A stretch of DNA of 40,071 nt from PALSA-600 sp037142875 (GTDB lineage: Bacteria; Actinomycetota; Thermoleophilia; Gaiellales; Gaiellaceae): positions 1-40,071 of the forward strand of contig JBAWZV010000009.1 in NCBI GenBank assembly GCA_037142875.1, read 5' to 3'. Below are positions 7,097 through 17,027 of the stretch, piece after piece. Each line of letters begins with the position of its first letter. The stretch's first letter is position 1. The position numbers were made by a program, and so were the translations under genes. A model generated the notes under the pieces. That model worked only from the letters and a program-made list of their open reading frames with translations. It was not told the origin of the DNA and ran no database searches.

Positions 7097-7879
7097 ATGT
7101 CATCGCTGATCGAGCCCACCTACGCCGAGGTGGTCGCCTTCTGCCAGGCCTCGCCCGTTGAGCGGGTGTTCCTCGAGGACGTGGCGCGCCGAGGGCTCGG
7201 CCGCTTCGTCGCGATCGCCGCGTCGGACGGGTTGCTCGACGCCCTGTGCCACGTCGGTGCGAACTTCGTCCCCTCCGGGCGTGACTGCGGACGGTTCGCG
7301 GAGTCCGTCGCGCGCAGCCGGTCGAAGATGATCATCGGCGACCAGGTCGCCGTCAACGAGCTCTGGGCCGAGGCCGAGCGGCTCGTCAAGTCCCCGCGGG
7401 AGGATCGGCCCGGGCAGCCTGTCTATGCGATCCGGGCGCTCCCGGCGCCCGGCGACAGCGGGCTGCGTCCCGCGACGCTCGAGGATCTCGACCTTCTCGT
7501 CCCGGTGTGCGCCGCCGCGCACACCGAGGAGCTCGGGGTCGACCCGCTCGAGCGCGACGCGGACGGGTTCCGCTGGCGCACGCGCGCGCAGATCGAGGAG
7601 GGCCGGTCGTGGGTGTGGGTCGAGAACGGGACGATCCTGTTCAAGGCTGAGGCGTCGGCGTGGACTCCCACCGCCGTGCAGGTGCAACAGGTCTGGGTCG
7701 ACCCGGCTGCGCGCTCGCGCGGGTACGGGAGCCGCGGCATGCGCGATCTCTGCCGCCTGTTGCTCTCGCTCGTTCCCGTCGTGACTCTCTTCGTGCGCAC
7801 CGAGAACGAGCCAGCGCAGCGGCTGTACGAGTCGATCGGGATGGAGCGCGCAGGGACCTACCGGTCGCTGCTCTTCTGA
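7097..7879 (+). CDS. GNAT-family acetyltransferase with N-terminal DUF4081-like domain
   Basis: This 260-residue protein has two parts. Residues about 15-125 resemble the DUF4081 domain found in front of GNAT domains in actinobacteria (FLEDVARRGLGRFVAIA, then a segment with GANFVPSG). Residues about 140-260 form the GNAT fold: LRPATLEDLDLLVPVCAAAH at the first strand, then QVWVDPAARSRGYGSRGM, which carries the acetyl-CoA pyrophosphate loop, and a final RTENEPAQRLYESIGMERAG. The acceptor substrate is unknown. The start at ATG 7097 leaves 37 bp to the divergent deoD gene. The longer frame reaching back to 6977 lies inside deoD and is rejected. Confidence 0.85.
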   Translation: MSSLIEPTYAEVVAFCQASPVERVFLEDVARRGLGRFVAIAASDGLLDALCHVGANFVPSGRDCGRFAESVARSRSKMIIGDQVAVNELWAEAERLVKSPREDRPGQPVYAIRALPAPGDSGLRPATLEDLDLLVPVCAAAHTEELGVDPLERDADGFRWRTRAQIEEGRSWVWVENGTILFKAEASAWTPTAVQVQQVWVDPAARSRGYGSRGMRDLCRLLLSLVPVVTLFVRTENEPAQRLYESIGMERAGTYRSLLF

Positions 7880-7885
7880 GGTGCG

Positions 7886-8314
7886 CTAGGCGTTCGTGAT
7901 GCGGTAGGTGAACGTCGCGAGAGCCTTGCCGCTCGCGCCCTTCGCCTTGAACGTGACGAGGTCACCGACCTTCAGTCCGCTCATGTTCACATAAAGACGG
8001 TCACCCGGCGCCGTCGTCGGAAGGAACAGCACGTGCTCCTTGCCTGCGCTGAGGAGGATCGCGCCAACACCGCGCTCGTCCTTGTTGGTCATCACGGCCC
8101 AGGCGGTCGAGAGCTTGATCGCGCTGGTCGCAGAGACGTCCATCGAGCTGAGCGAGATGCAGCCGTTCATCTCGAAGTGGAAGAAGCCGGGGAAGGCCTT
8201 TGACGCCTGCACGGTCAGGACGCAGCCGGACGCGACGGGCTTGGTCGCGGCCGTTGCGGTGGCGGTTGCGACTACCGAAACACCAACTGCTGCGATGAGA
8301 AGCGCGCGACGCAT
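7886..8314 (-). CDS. Secreted protein of unknown function
   Basis: The 142-residue product begins with a signal peptide (MRRALLIAAVGVSVVATATA, cleavage near ATA/ATK). The mature part of about 115 residues is beta-rich with two cysteines (SGCVLTVQ and NGCISL), which could pair, and ends in LATFTYRITNA like an immunoglobulin-like beta strand. No known domain is recognised. The start is ATG with TAGTCT 6 nt upstream. The gene is divergent from the histidine phosphatase gene and converges with the acetyltransferase gene. Confidence 0.75.
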   Translation of the reverse strand: MRRALLIAAVGVSVVATATATAATKPVASGCVLTVQASKAFPGFFHFEMNGCISLSSMDVSATSAIKLSTAWAVMTNKDERGVGAILLSAGKEHVLFLPTTAPGDRLYVNMSGLKVGDLVTFKAKGASGKALATFTYRITNA

Positions 8315-8320
8315 GAGTCG

Positions 8321-8326
8321 AGACTA
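8321..8326 (-). promoter_or_regulatory. -10-like hexamer for the secreted protein
   Basis: On the reverse strand TAGTCT lies exactly 6 nt before the ATG at 8314. Confidence 0.5.
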
Positions 8327-8358
8327 AAGGTATCCGGTCCGGCCGGCAAGCCGCGTAC

Positions 8359-8364
8359 TAATCT
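8359..8364 (+). promoter_or_regulatory. -10-like hexamer for the histidine phosphatase operon
   Basis: TAATCT lies exactly 6 nt before the ATG at 8371, so transcription would start at or beside the start codon. The divergent gene has its own hexamer in the same 56-bp gap. Confidence 0.5.
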
Positions 8365-8370
8365 GGGTGC

Positions 8371-8964
8371 ATGGACACCGCGATCCTCGCGCGCCATGGG
8401 GAGAGCCGGTACAGCGTCCGCGGGCTGTTGAACGGCGACCCGGGCGTGGCAGTTGGACTCACCGACGCCGGGGTTGAGCAGGCTCGGGCTCTCGACGCGG
8501 TGCTTGCGGATGAGTCGATCGATCTCTGTGTCACGAGCTCGATGGAGCGCGCTCGAGCGACAGCCGACGCAGCCCTCGGCGATCGGCCGGTGCCACGTCT
8601 CGTGCTGCCTGAGCTCAACGATCCGGTCTACGGCGTGTTCGAGGGGAGGCCGCTCGATGAGTACCGCACCTGGGCGAGCGCCGCGCCCTCCACCGAAGCC
8701 GCACCCGGCGGGGGAGAGAGCCGGTACGCGATTGCCCGACGCTACGCCGGGGCTTTCAGGGCGATCGCTGCGTTGCCCGACCGCACCGTGCTCGTCGTCT
8801 CGCACTCGCTTCCGGTCGCCTACGCGCTCCTGCTGCGGGACGGCGGGCAGCCCGTGGCGCGGGTGCCGCTTGCGGACTACGCCACGCCCTACCGGTTCAC
8901 CGCCGACGAGCTGGAGGCGGTCGTTGAGGCTCTCGACGCCTGGCTCGCAGCACCCGACTGGTGA
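8371..8964 (+). CDS. Histidine phosphatase family protein (phosphoglycerate mutase-like)
   Basis: This 197-residue protein carries the catalytic RHGES at residues 8-12, whose His is phosphorylated during turnover. It also has the second conserved region SSMERARATADAAL, the acid-containing LNDPVYGVFEGRPLDEY, and the second catalytic His in VLVVSHSLPVAYALLL. These place it in the broad phosphatase/mutase superfamily, with substrates ranging from phosphosugars to cobalamin intermediates, so no specific reaction is assigned. It begins the tilS-hpt transcription unit, 23 nt upstream of tilS, which makes a housekeeping dephosphorylation likely but unproven. Confidence 0.88.
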   Translation: MDTAILARHGESRYSVRGLLNGDPGVAVGLTDAGVEQARALDAVLADESIDLCVTSSMERARATADAALGDRPVPRLVLPELNDPVYGVFEGRPLDEYRTWASAAPSTEAAPGGGESRYAIARRYAGAFRAIAALPDRTVLVVSHSLPVAYALLLRDGGQPVARVPLADYATPYRFTADELEAVVEALDAWLAAPDW

Positions 8965-8987
8965 CTCCGAGCAAGGGCTGAGAGACT

Positions 8988-9974
8988 GTGGAGGTGGACG
9001 TCCTCTCACGTGTCGCCGCGCACATCAGCGAGCACGAGCTGATCGAGCCGGGCGGGCAGGTGCTCTGCCTCGTCTCCGGCGGCGCCGACTCGACCTGTCT
9101 CGTCTTTCTGCTGCGCGAGCTTGGCTATCGGGTCTCCGCGCTCCACATCGCCCACGGCCTACGCGGGGCCGAGTCCGACGCGGACGCCGAGTTCTGCCGA
9201 GAGGTGCTCGGGGCCACGGTTGTCTCGCGGCCTGGTGCGGGGCTCGGCGAGGCGGAGCTGCGCGACCTCCGCTATGGCGTTCCCACCGACCGGCTCCGCG
9301 CAACCGGGCATACCGCGAGCGATCAGGTCGAGACGATTCTCTACCGACTCGCGACGAGCGGAAACACGAGGGGGATCAAGGCGCGCCGGGAGGACGGGAT
9401 CGTTCGCCCACTCCTGCTGCTGTGGCGAGAGGAGACCGAGGAGTTCTGCGGCGAGCGCGGCGTTGCGTTTCGGGTCGACTCGTCGAACCCGGCGACCGTC
9501 CGCGGCCTCATCCGCGGCGAGATCGTGCCGCTCCTTCGGCAGATCCACCCGGCCGCCCGCGAGAACATCCTGCGCGTCCTCAAGGAGCGTCGCACCCTCA
9601 CGCCTGAGCTCGCCGAGCTCCTCGACTCGCCGGTCGGGTCTCGTCGCGTCGACCTCGGGGGCGGTGTTCAGGCAGTGCGCGAGCACGACCGGCTCTGGCT
9701 CGAGAGCGGGCCGGTCGATCTGCACGGCGAGGTGACGTTTGGCGGCTTCCGGATCCGCTCCGACCTCCCAGGCCTTAGGGTACGGGGGTGGCGACCCGGC
9801 GACCGCCTGGTCGGCCGCTCGAAGAAGGTGCAGGACGTGTTCGTCGACGCGAAGATCCCCCGCTCAGATCGTGAAGGCTGGCCGCTTGTCGTTCGAGGCG
9901 ATGAGGTGGTCGCAGTGCCCGGGATCGTCGCCGCCGAGGGCGTCGAGGCTGTTCGGATCGAGGAGGAGCGGTGA
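8988..9974 (+). CDS. tilS: tRNA(Ile)-lysidine synthase
   Basis: TilS attaches lysine to C34 of the CAU-anticodon tRNA-Ile so that it reads AUA. The PP-loop ATP-binding motif VSGGADSTCLVFLL is near residues 29-42, followed by the conserved LHIAHGLRGAESDADAEF and TGHTASDQVETILYRL. The C-terminal tRNA-binding part has RGWRPGDRLVGRSKKVQDVF, typical of the family. The length of 328 residues is usual for actinobacteria and shorter than the E. coli form. The start is GTG; a second GTG 6 nt later is possible. The stop overlaps the hpt start by 4 nt, so the two are translationally coupled, as in many Gram-positive genomes. Confidence 0.93.
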   Translation: MEVDVLSRVAAHISEHELIEPGGQVLCLVSGGADSTCLVFLLRELGYRVSALHIAHGLRGAESDADAEFCREVLGATVVSRPGAGLGEAELRDLRYGVPTDRLRATGHTASDQVETILYRLATSGNTRGIKARREDGIVRPLLLLWREETEEFCGERGVAFRVDSSNPATVRGLIRGEIVPLLRQIHPAARENILRVLKERRTLTPELAELLDSPVGSRRVDLGGGVQAVREHDRLWLESGPVDLHGEVTFGGFRIRSDLPGLRVRGWRPGDRLVGRSKKVQDVFVDAKIPRSDREGWPLVVRGDEVVAVPGIVAAEGVEAVRIEEER

Positions 9975-10528
9975 AGACAGAGCTCGAGCGTGGTGTCGGC
10001 GAGGTGCTGATTGACCAGGAGCGCCTGCAGACCCGGATCAGTGAGCTCGGCGACGAGATCACTGCCGACTACGCCGGATGCGAGCTGCTCCTCGTCGGTG
10101 TCCTCAAGGGCGCCGTGTTCTTCATGGCCGATCTGATGCGCGCGATCCGAGTTCCCTGCGAGATCGACTTCATGGCGATCTCGAGCTACGGTGCCTCGAC
10201 GGACTCCTCCGGGATCGTCCGGATCCTCAAGGACCTCGATATCAACATCGAGAGCCGCCACGTTCTTGTCGTCGAGGACATCGTCGACTCCGGGCTGACG
10301 CTCTCCTATCTCCTGCGGAACCTCGAGTCACGTTCGCCCGCGAGCCTCCAGGTCTGCTCGCTCCTGACGAAGCCGGAGCGCCGCGAGAACGAGGTTGACG
10401 TTCGCTACGTCGGCTTCGAGATCCCGAACAAGTTTGTCATCGGCTACGGGCTCGACTTCGCCGAGCGCTACCGCAACCTGCCGTACGTCGGCGTGCTGCA
10501 CGAAGACCTGATGCCCGAGGGCGTCTGA
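9971..10528 (+). CDS. hpt: Hypoxanthine phosphoribosyltransferase
   Basis: This 185-residue salvage enzyme joins hypoxanthine or guanine to PRPP, giving IMP or GMP. The PRPP-binding loop is VLVVEDIVDSGLTLSYLL (about residues 98-115). The flexible-loop region IDFMAISSYGASTDSSG and the C-terminal purine-binding VIGYGLDFAERYRNLPYVGV complete the family pattern. It starts with GTG in a GTGA overlap with tilS, preceded by GAGGAGCG. Position between tilS and ftsH is the classic order in Firmicutes and Actinobacteria. Confidence 0.95.
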   Translation: MKTELERGVGEVLIDQERLQTRISELGDEITADYAGCELLLVGVLKGAVFFMADLMRAIRVPCEIDFMAISSYGASTDSSGIVRILKDLDINIESRHVLVVEDIVDSGLTLSYLLRNLESRSPASLQVCSLLTKPERRENEVDVRYVGFEIPNKFVIGYGLDFAERYRNLPYVGVLHEDLMPEGV

Positions 10529-10583
10529 CGGCCACTCCCGCCCTCGCTCCGAAACCCGGAGCCGTGGCGAAAAGCCCTTCCGG

Positions 10584-10589
10584 TACCCT
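10584..10589 (+). promoter_or_regulatory. -10-like hexamer for ftsH
   Basis: TACCCT lies 9 nt before the GTG start at 10599, in the 70-bp gap after hpt. It suggests that ftsH has its own near-leaderless promoter. Confidence 0.4.
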
Positions 10590-10598
10590 GAGTCGAAC

Positions 10599-12560
<1,962 letters not shown>

Positions 12561-12571
12561 CCCTCTCGGCC

Positions 12572-13393
12572 GTGAGCCTGCGGCCGGCCATCGAGGAGCG
12601 CTTCCGCCGCCCGTCCGTGATGGGCGTCGTGAATGTAACTCCGGACTCGTTCTCGGGCGACGGGCTCGCCTCACGTCCTGACGCCGCGGTCGCGCAGGCA
12701 GACGCGATGCTTGACGCGGGCGCAGCCATCGTCGACATCGGCGGGGAGTCGACCCGTCCGGGTGCGGCCGAGGTGTCCGTCGAGCATGAGCTCGCCCGGG
12801 TCGTGCCGGTGCTCGAGCGGCTTGTCGGTCGGCCGGTGTCGATCGACACGGCGAAGGCCGAGGTGGCACGACAGGCGGTCGCGCTCGGTGCGGAGCTCGT
12901 CAACGACGTCACAGCCCTGCGTGCCGACCCGGAGCTCGCCGGCGTCGTCGCAGACTCCGGGGCGTACCTCTGTCTGATGCACATGCGCGGAACCCCTCGA
13001 ACGATGCAGACCGACCCGCGCTACGACGACGTCGTCTCCGAGGTCAAGGCATTCCTCGAGGAGCGCCTCACCTTTGCGGTCGCCGCCGGCGTGCGCGAGG
13101 AGCTCGTCTGCCTCGACCCTGGCATCGGGTTTGGCAAGACGGTCGAGCACAATCTCGAGCTCGTTCGGCGGCTCGACGAGCTCATCGCCCTCGGCCGCCC
13201 GGTTCTCGTCGGGATCTCGCGCAAGAGCTCGCTCGGGAGGATCGTGGGAGACTCTGCCGCCACGACCGGATCGGCGGCCGCGTCCGTTGGTGGCGCGGTG
13301 GCGGCGTTCGAGCGCGGGGCGACGATCCTGCGCGTTCACGACGTCCGCCTGCACATCGAGGCGCTGGCGGTGGCCGCGGCAGTGGCGGGATGA
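12572..13393 (+). CDS. folP: Dihydropteroate synthase
   Basis: This 273-residue enzyme condenses 6-hydroxymethyl-dihydropterin diphosphate with p-aminobenzoate, the step blocked by sulfonamides. Motifs: MGVVNVTPDSFSGDG at residues 14-28, IVDIGGESTRPGA, VSIDTAKAEVARQA, VNDVTALRADPELA, LMHMRGTPRTMQ, DPGIGFGKTVEHNLELVRR, and the C-terminal IVRVHDV-like ILRVHDVRLH. It starts at GTG 11 nt after the ftsH stop and overlaps folB by 4 nt, forming a folP-folB-folK run for three linked steps of folate synthesis. Confidence 0.96.
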   Translation: MSLRPAIEERFRRPSVMGVVNVTPDSFSGDGLASRPDAAVAQADAMLDAGAAIVDIGGESTRPGAAEVSVEHELARVVPVLERLVGRPVSIDTAKAEVARQAVALGAELVNDVTALRADPELAGVVADSGAYLCLMHMRGTPRTMQTDPRYDDVVSEVKAFLEERLTFAVAAGVREELVCLDPGIGFGKTVEHNLELVRRLDELIALGRPVLVGISRKSSLGRIVGDSAATTGSAAASVGGAVAAFERGATILRVHDVRLHIEALAVAAAVAG

Positions 13394-13740
13394 TCGTCGA
13401 GCTCCGCGCACTCGAGCTCTGGGGCTTCCACGGCGTGCTCGAGTCCGAGCGACGCGACGGTCAGCCGTTCCTGTTCGACATCTCGCTCGAGGTCGGTGAG
13501 CGCGGCTCGACCGACCGGATCGAGGACGCCGTCGACTACCGCGAGGTCGTCACGACCGTGCGGGAGATCTCCGACGGGACGGCATTCCAGCTGCTCGAAG
13601 CGCTCGCCCCGGCGGTCGCAGACGCGCTCCTCGAACGCTTCCCCGTCGAGTGGGTGCGCGTCCGTGTGCGCAAGCCGACCGTTCGCCCGGCGGGAGAGAA
13701 GGTCGACTTCAGCGCGGTCACCGTCGAGCGCCGCCGGTGA
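13390..13740 (+). CDS. folB: Dihydroneopterin aldolase
   Basis: This 116-residue protein has normal FolB length. It converts dihydroneopterin to 6-hydroxymethyl-dihydropterin plus glycolaldehyde. The N-terminal LELWGFHGVLESERRDGQPF holds the conserved G-x-H-G-x-x-x-x-E pattern, then FDISLEVG and the EDAVDYREVV segment. The C-terminal catalytic Lys is in KPTVRPAGEKVDFSAVTVER. ATG overlaps the folP stop (ATGA) and the gene's own stop overlaps the folK start, so all three are coupled. Confidence 0.93.
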   Translation: MIVELRALELWGFHGVLESERRDGQPFLFDISLEVGERGSTDRIEDAVDYREVVTTVREISDGTAFQLLEALAPAVADALLERFPVEWVRVRVRKPTVRPAGEKVDFSAVTVERRR

Positions 13741-14186
13741 CGGTCGCGTACGTAGGTCTCGGCGCGAACCTGGGTGACCGCGAGGCAACCCTCCGTGCCG
13801 CCGCCGCCGCGATCGGCGCGACTCGCCTCTCGTCGATTCGCGAGACCGAGCCGTGGGGCCTCGTCGACCAGCCGGCCTTCCTCAACGCCGTCGCCGAGGT
13901 CGAGACGGACACCGGCGCCCACGAGCTTCTCGACCTGCTGCTCACCGCCGAGCGCGACCTCGGGCGCGAGCGCACCGGTCCCCGGTGGGGGCCACGCGCG
14001 ATCGACCTCGATCTGCTGCTCTACGGCGACGAGATCATCGCGGAGTCGGGCCTCACAGTCCCGCACCCGCACCTGCACGAGAGGCTGTTCGTCCTCGAGC
14101 CACTGGCAGAGCTGGCGCCCGGCGCGGTCGTCCCCGGTCGCGGCACGGTGGCCGAGCTCCTGACAGCGATAGAATCGCTCGCGTGA
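13737..14186 (+). CDS. folK: 2-amino-4-hydroxy-6-hydroxymethyldihydropteridine diphosphokinase
   Basis: FolK transfers diphosphate from ATP to 6-hydroxymethyl-dihydropterin, supplying the substrate of FolP. The 149 residues include VGLGANLGDREATLRAA near the start, TEPWGLVDQPAFLNAV, and the magnesium-binding GPRWGPRAIDLDLLLYGD with its two aspartates, followed by VPHPHLHERLFVLEPLAEL. The start is GTG 13737 in a 4-nt overlap with folB. The stop overlaps the next gene's GTG by 4 nt. Confidence 0.95.
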   Translation: MTVAYVGLGANLGDREATLRAAAAAIGATRLSSIRETEPWGLVDQPAFLNAVAEVETDTGAHELLDLLLTAERDLGRERTGPRWGPRAIDLDLLLYGDEIIAESGLTVPHPHLHERLFVLEPLAELAPGAVVPGRGTVAELLTAIESLA

Positions 14187-14545
14187 GCCACCTGGACGAG
14201 CTCGACGACTTCGAGGCCGAGCTGGAGCTCCGCCTCAAGAAGGAGTACAACGCCGTCTACGGGCTGTTTCGCTACTGCGTGCTCACCCAGGACGCGACGT
14301 ACCTCTGCAACAAGCTTGACATGCAGTACGTCCCGCAGCCCGCCTACCCGTTCTTCCGCGTGAAGATGGAGGACGTCTGGGTATGGGACAAGAACCGACC
14401 GACCCGGATGATCCCTCGCGTCGAGGTGTATTCGACCGCGGACGTGACGGTCGAGGAGCTGAAGGGCGAGGGCGACGAGCCGACGCTCACGGCCGAGGCG
14501 CTCGCCAAGCGCATCGAGGACCACATGCCCGACGACGAGATCTGA
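14183..14545 (+). CDS. DUF2469-family protein
   Basis: The 120-residue product matches the actinobacterial DUF2469 family (Rv2901c-like). It begins with the acidic LDDFEAELELRLKKEYNAVY, then LFRYCVLTQDATYLCNK, FFRVKMEDVWVWDKNRPTRM and VEVYSTADVTVEEL, which align in order with the family's EYRDVV, LFSYVVET, DAWVWDMYRPARF and VNVEEL segments. Function is unknown; no catalytic motif is evident. In mycobacteria the homologue sits near rnhB-lepB, whereas here it is coupled by a GTGA overlap to folK and followed 20 nt later by coaX. The C-terminal 20 residues are acidic (RIEDHMPDDEI). Confidence 0.85.
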   Translation: MSHLDELDDFEAELELRLKKEYNAVYGLFRYCVLTQDATYLCNKLDMQYVPQPAYPFFRVKMEDVWVWDKNRPTRMIPRVEVYSTADVTVEELKGEGDEPTLTAEALAKRIEDHMPDDEI

Positions 14546-14565
14546 CCCCGCCGAAAGGGGCCGTC

Positions 14566-15318
14566 ATGCTGCTTGCGATCGACGTCGGGAACACCCAGAC
14601 TGTCTTCGGCCTGTTCGCCGGTGACCGACTGGCCGAGTCGTTTCGGGTCGGCACAGACCCGTCGCAAACGGGCGACGAGCTCGCCGTGCTGCTGCGGGCG
14701 TTCGTTGATCTGGAGACGCTCGACGGGATCGCACTCTCGTCGTCGGTGCCGCAGCTCGTCCGCGAGTACGAGGCCTTTGCCGCGCGGTGGGCGGGCGTCG
14801 AGATTCTCGTGCTTGGCCCCGGAGTGTCGACGGGCATCGCGATCCGCTACGACGACCCGCGCGAGGTGGGGCCCGACCGGATCGCCAACACGGTCGCAGC
14901 GCGTGAGCGCTACGGCGCGCCGGCGATCGTTGTCGACTTCGGCACGTCGACGAACTTCGACGTCGTCTCGGCCGCCGGCGAGTTCGCCGGCGGCGTTCTT
15001 GCGCCGGGTGTCGAGATCTCGATGGATGCGCTCTTCTCGCGCGCCGCACGGCTGCCCAAGGTTCCGTTCGTCGCACCGGAGCGCGTGATCTCGCAGACGA
15101 CCGTTGCGGCGCTCCAGTCCGGGCTCGTCTACGGGTTCGCGGGCCAGGTCGACGCGATCGTCGGTCGGATCCGCGCCGAGCTCGAAGCGCCGGACGCCCC
15201 GGTCATCGCCACCGGCGGGCTGGCAGACCTGATCGCACCGCACTCCGCCACGATCACGGTCGTCGACCCCGAGCTGACTCTGCGCGGCCTTCGGCTCGTG
15301 TGGGAGCGAAACCGCTAG
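14566..15318 (+). CDS. coaX: Type III pantothenate kinase
   Basis: CoaX phosphorylates pantothenate, the first step of coenzyme A synthesis; the type III enzyme is insensitive to CoA feedback. The 250 residues start with the ASKHA phosphate motif LLAIDVGNTQTVFGLF, followed by DPREVGPDRIANTVAA, the second phosphate motif VVDFGTSTNFDVV and GGVLAPGVEISMDALF. The ATG at 14566 is preceded by GAAAGGGG at good distance, so this gene is translated from a leader within the fol operon. It converges with dusB. Confidence 0.94.
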   Translation: MLLAIDVGNTQTVFGLFAGDRLAESFRVGTDPSQTGDELAVLLRAFVDLETLDGIALSSSVPQLVREYEAFAARWAGVEILVLGPGVSTGIAIRYDDPREVGPDRIANTVAARERYGAPAIVVDFGTSTNFDVVSAAGEFAGGVLAPGVEISMDALFSRAARLPKVPFVAPERVISQTTVAALQSGLVYGFAGQVDAIVGRIRAELEAPDAPVIATGGLADLIAPHSATITVVDPELTLRGLRLVWERNR

Positions 15319-15331
15319 AGCGGCGTGGGGC

Positions 15332-16390
15332 TCAGCCGCCGCCGTAGATCGAGATTGGCAGCGAGTCGAGCAGCACCTCGTCGACCGGCTCGACCTCGGC
15401 CTCGAGGCGTTCCAGGACAGCGATAGCACCGGGTGCCGCCGCGAGCAGGCGCAGCTCGACCTCCTCGAGCGTGTGTGCCGTGACGAGCTCCTGCTTGAAC
15501 GGCCGCGGGAAGCGGCCACGGCCGAGGTACCAGCCGTAGAACTTCTTCAGGAAGCCGGTCGCTCGCTGCTCACCGAGCTCGCGCACGGTCTCACGCATGA
15601 AGAGCAGGAGCTCGGCGACGACCTCCTCGCGCGACGGCTCGACCTCCTCGCCCATGATCTCGGCGAGCGCCCACGGGTTGCCCTGCGCGGCCCGCCCGAC
15701 CATCACCGCAGAGGCGCCGGTAGTCGCGAGGACGGCCTGCGCGCGCGCCCTCGACGTGACGTCGCCCGAGGCGATCACGGGCACGTCGACGAGAGAGACG
15801 AGCTCGGCCGTGAGGGAGTGATCAGCGGTGCCGCTGTACATCTGCTTCGCCGACCGCGGGTGGAGCGTGAGCGACGCAGCGCCGGCCTCGACGAGGCGCG
15901 GGCCGACGACGAGGCAGTCACGCGAGCCGTTGTCGATCCCGCGTCGCATCTTCACCGAGACCGGCAGCGGGGTTGCCTCTGCGACCGCGGCGACGATCCG
16001 GGCGGCGTGGTCAGGGTCGGCGAGGCAGGAGGCGCCGGCACCGGTCTTCGTGACCTTGCGCACCGGGCAGCCAAAGTTGATGTCGACGATGTCTGCGCCG
16101 GCAGCGGCGATCGTCCGGGCAGCCTCCGCCATCGCGAGTGGGTCGGAGCCGAAGATCTGGATCGCGAGCGGATGCTCGTCGGAGGCGACGCGCAGGTACC
16201 CGAGCGTCCGCTCGTTGCGGTGCGCGATGCCCGCAACCGAGACCATCTCCGAGCACACGAGACCGGCGCCGTACCGGCGGCCCTGGCGCCGGAACGCCTG
16301 AACGGAGACGCCGGCCATCGGTGCGAGGACGAGCCGCGAGGGGATCTCGACCGCACCGATGAACCACGATTCGTGCAGATCGACGCTCAT
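15332..16390 (-). CDS. dusB: tRNA-dihydrouridine synthase (DusB type)
   Basis: This FMN enzyme reduces uridines in the tRNA D-loop. The 352 residues form a TIM barrel: SRLVLAPMAGVSVQAFRRQG near the start, then IQIFGSDPLAMAEAA, INFGCPVRKVTKTGAGASCL with the catalytic Cys, VSVKMRRGIDNG, and the phosphate-binding VMVGRAAQGNPWALAEI. The helical C-terminal domain contains KKFYGWYLGRGRFPRPFK. The ATG at 16390 is chosen because TACGAT lies 7 nt upstream; a start at 16525 would overlap the divergent greA gene. The dusB-greA-lysS cluster is also found in Clostridia. Confidence 0.95.
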   Translation of the reverse strand: MSVDLHESWFIGAVEIPSRLVLAPMAGVSVQAFRRQGRRYGAGLVCSEMVSVAGIAHRNERTLGYLRVASDEHPLAIQIFGSDPLAMAEAARTIAAAGADIVDINFGCPVRKVTKTGAGASCLADPDHAARIVAAVAEATPLPVSVKMRRGIDNGSRDCLVVGPRLVEAGAASLTLHPRSAKQMYSGTADHSLTAELVSLVDVPVIASGDVTSRARAQAVLATTGASAVMVGRAAQGNPWALAEIMGEEVEPSREEVVAELLLFMRETVRELGEQRATGFLKKFYGWYLGRGRFPRPFKQELVTAHTLEEVELRLLAAAPGAIAVLERLEAEVEPVDEVLLDSLPISIYGGG

Positions 16391-16397
16391 GGAGACG

Positions 16398-16403
16398 ATC
16401 GTA
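16398..16403 (-). promoter_or_regulatory. -10-like hexamer for dusB
   Basis: On the reverse strand TACGAT lies 7 nt before the ATG at 16390 and supports this start over the one at 16525. Confidence 0.5.
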
Positions 16404-16413
16404 GCGGCACCCC

Positions 16414-16443
16414 TTGCGGCACCCGCCATGCCGTCGCTACCAT
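16414..16443 (+). promoter_or_regulatory. greA promoter
   Basis: TTGCGG (16414-16419) and TACCAT (16438-16443) are spaced 18 nt apart. A leader of about 55 nt with AGGAGG at 16490-16495 then reaches the TTG start at 16506. Confidence 0.45.
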
Positions 16444-16505
16444 TCGCCACCGTTTTCGGGGTCGCTGACAGAGCCGACGACGGCGCGGCAGGAGGCCGCT
16501 TCACC

Positions 16506-16979
16506 TTGAAGGAAGTCATCCTCACACCAGAGGGCTACAAGAAGCTTGTGCAGGAGATCGACTTCCTGCAGAACGACAAACGCCGTGAGGTTGCGGAGCG
16601 CATCCGGATCGCGCGCGAGTTCGGCGACATCGCCGAGAACGCAGAGTACGACGACGCCAAGAACGAGCAGGCGATGCTCGAGCACAAGATCGCCCAGCTC
16701 GAGGAGCGCCTCCTCTCTGCGCGTGTGATCACGAAGAAGGAGATCTCCAAGGACTCCGTCTCGGTCGGCTCGACCGTCCGCCTGCGCGATGTCGCGGCGA
16801 ACAAGACGTTCGAGTACCACATCGTCGGTTCCGCCGAGGCGAATCCGGCCGAGAACAAGCTCTCGAACGAGTCGCCGGTCGGCAAGGCCATCATCGGCCA
16901 CAAGAAGGGCGACGTCGTCGAGGTCTCGGCCCCGCGCGGCGCGTTCACGTTCAAGATCCTCGAGATCAGCGCCGCGTAG
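16506..16979 (+). CDS. greA: Transcription elongation factor GreA
   Basis: GreA inserts a coiled coil into the RNA polymerase secondary channel and triggers cleavage of backtracked RNA. The 157 residues are normal length. The N-terminal coiled coil has LTPEGYKKLVQEIDFL, and its tip EFGDIAENAEYDDAKNEQ carries the acidic pair that helps bind magnesium. The C-terminal FKBP-like domain contains SPVGKAIIGHKKGDVVEV. The start is TTG at 16506 with AGGAGG 10 nt upstream; longer in-frame readings would begin inside the dusB promoter. Divergent from dusB. Confidence 0.95.
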   Translation: MKEVILTPEGYKKLVQEIDFLQNDKRREVAERIRIAREFGDIAENAEYDDAKNEQAMLEHKIAQLEERLLSARVITKKEISKDSVSVGSTVRLRDVAANKTFEYHIVGSAEANPAENKLSNESPVGKAIIGHKKGDVVEVSAPRGAFTFKILEISAA

Positions 16980-17015
16980 CTCTTGCCGCCCCGGTGTCGC
17001 GCAGCCCTGGGCGGT

Positions 17016-17021
17016 TAGGGT
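17016..17021 (+). promoter_or_regulatory. -10-like hexamer for the GNAT gene
   Basis: TAGGGT lies 6 nt before the ATG at 17028 (3 nt before a GTG at 17025). The spacing favours the ATG as start. Confidence 0.45.
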
Positions 17022-17027
17022 CATGTG

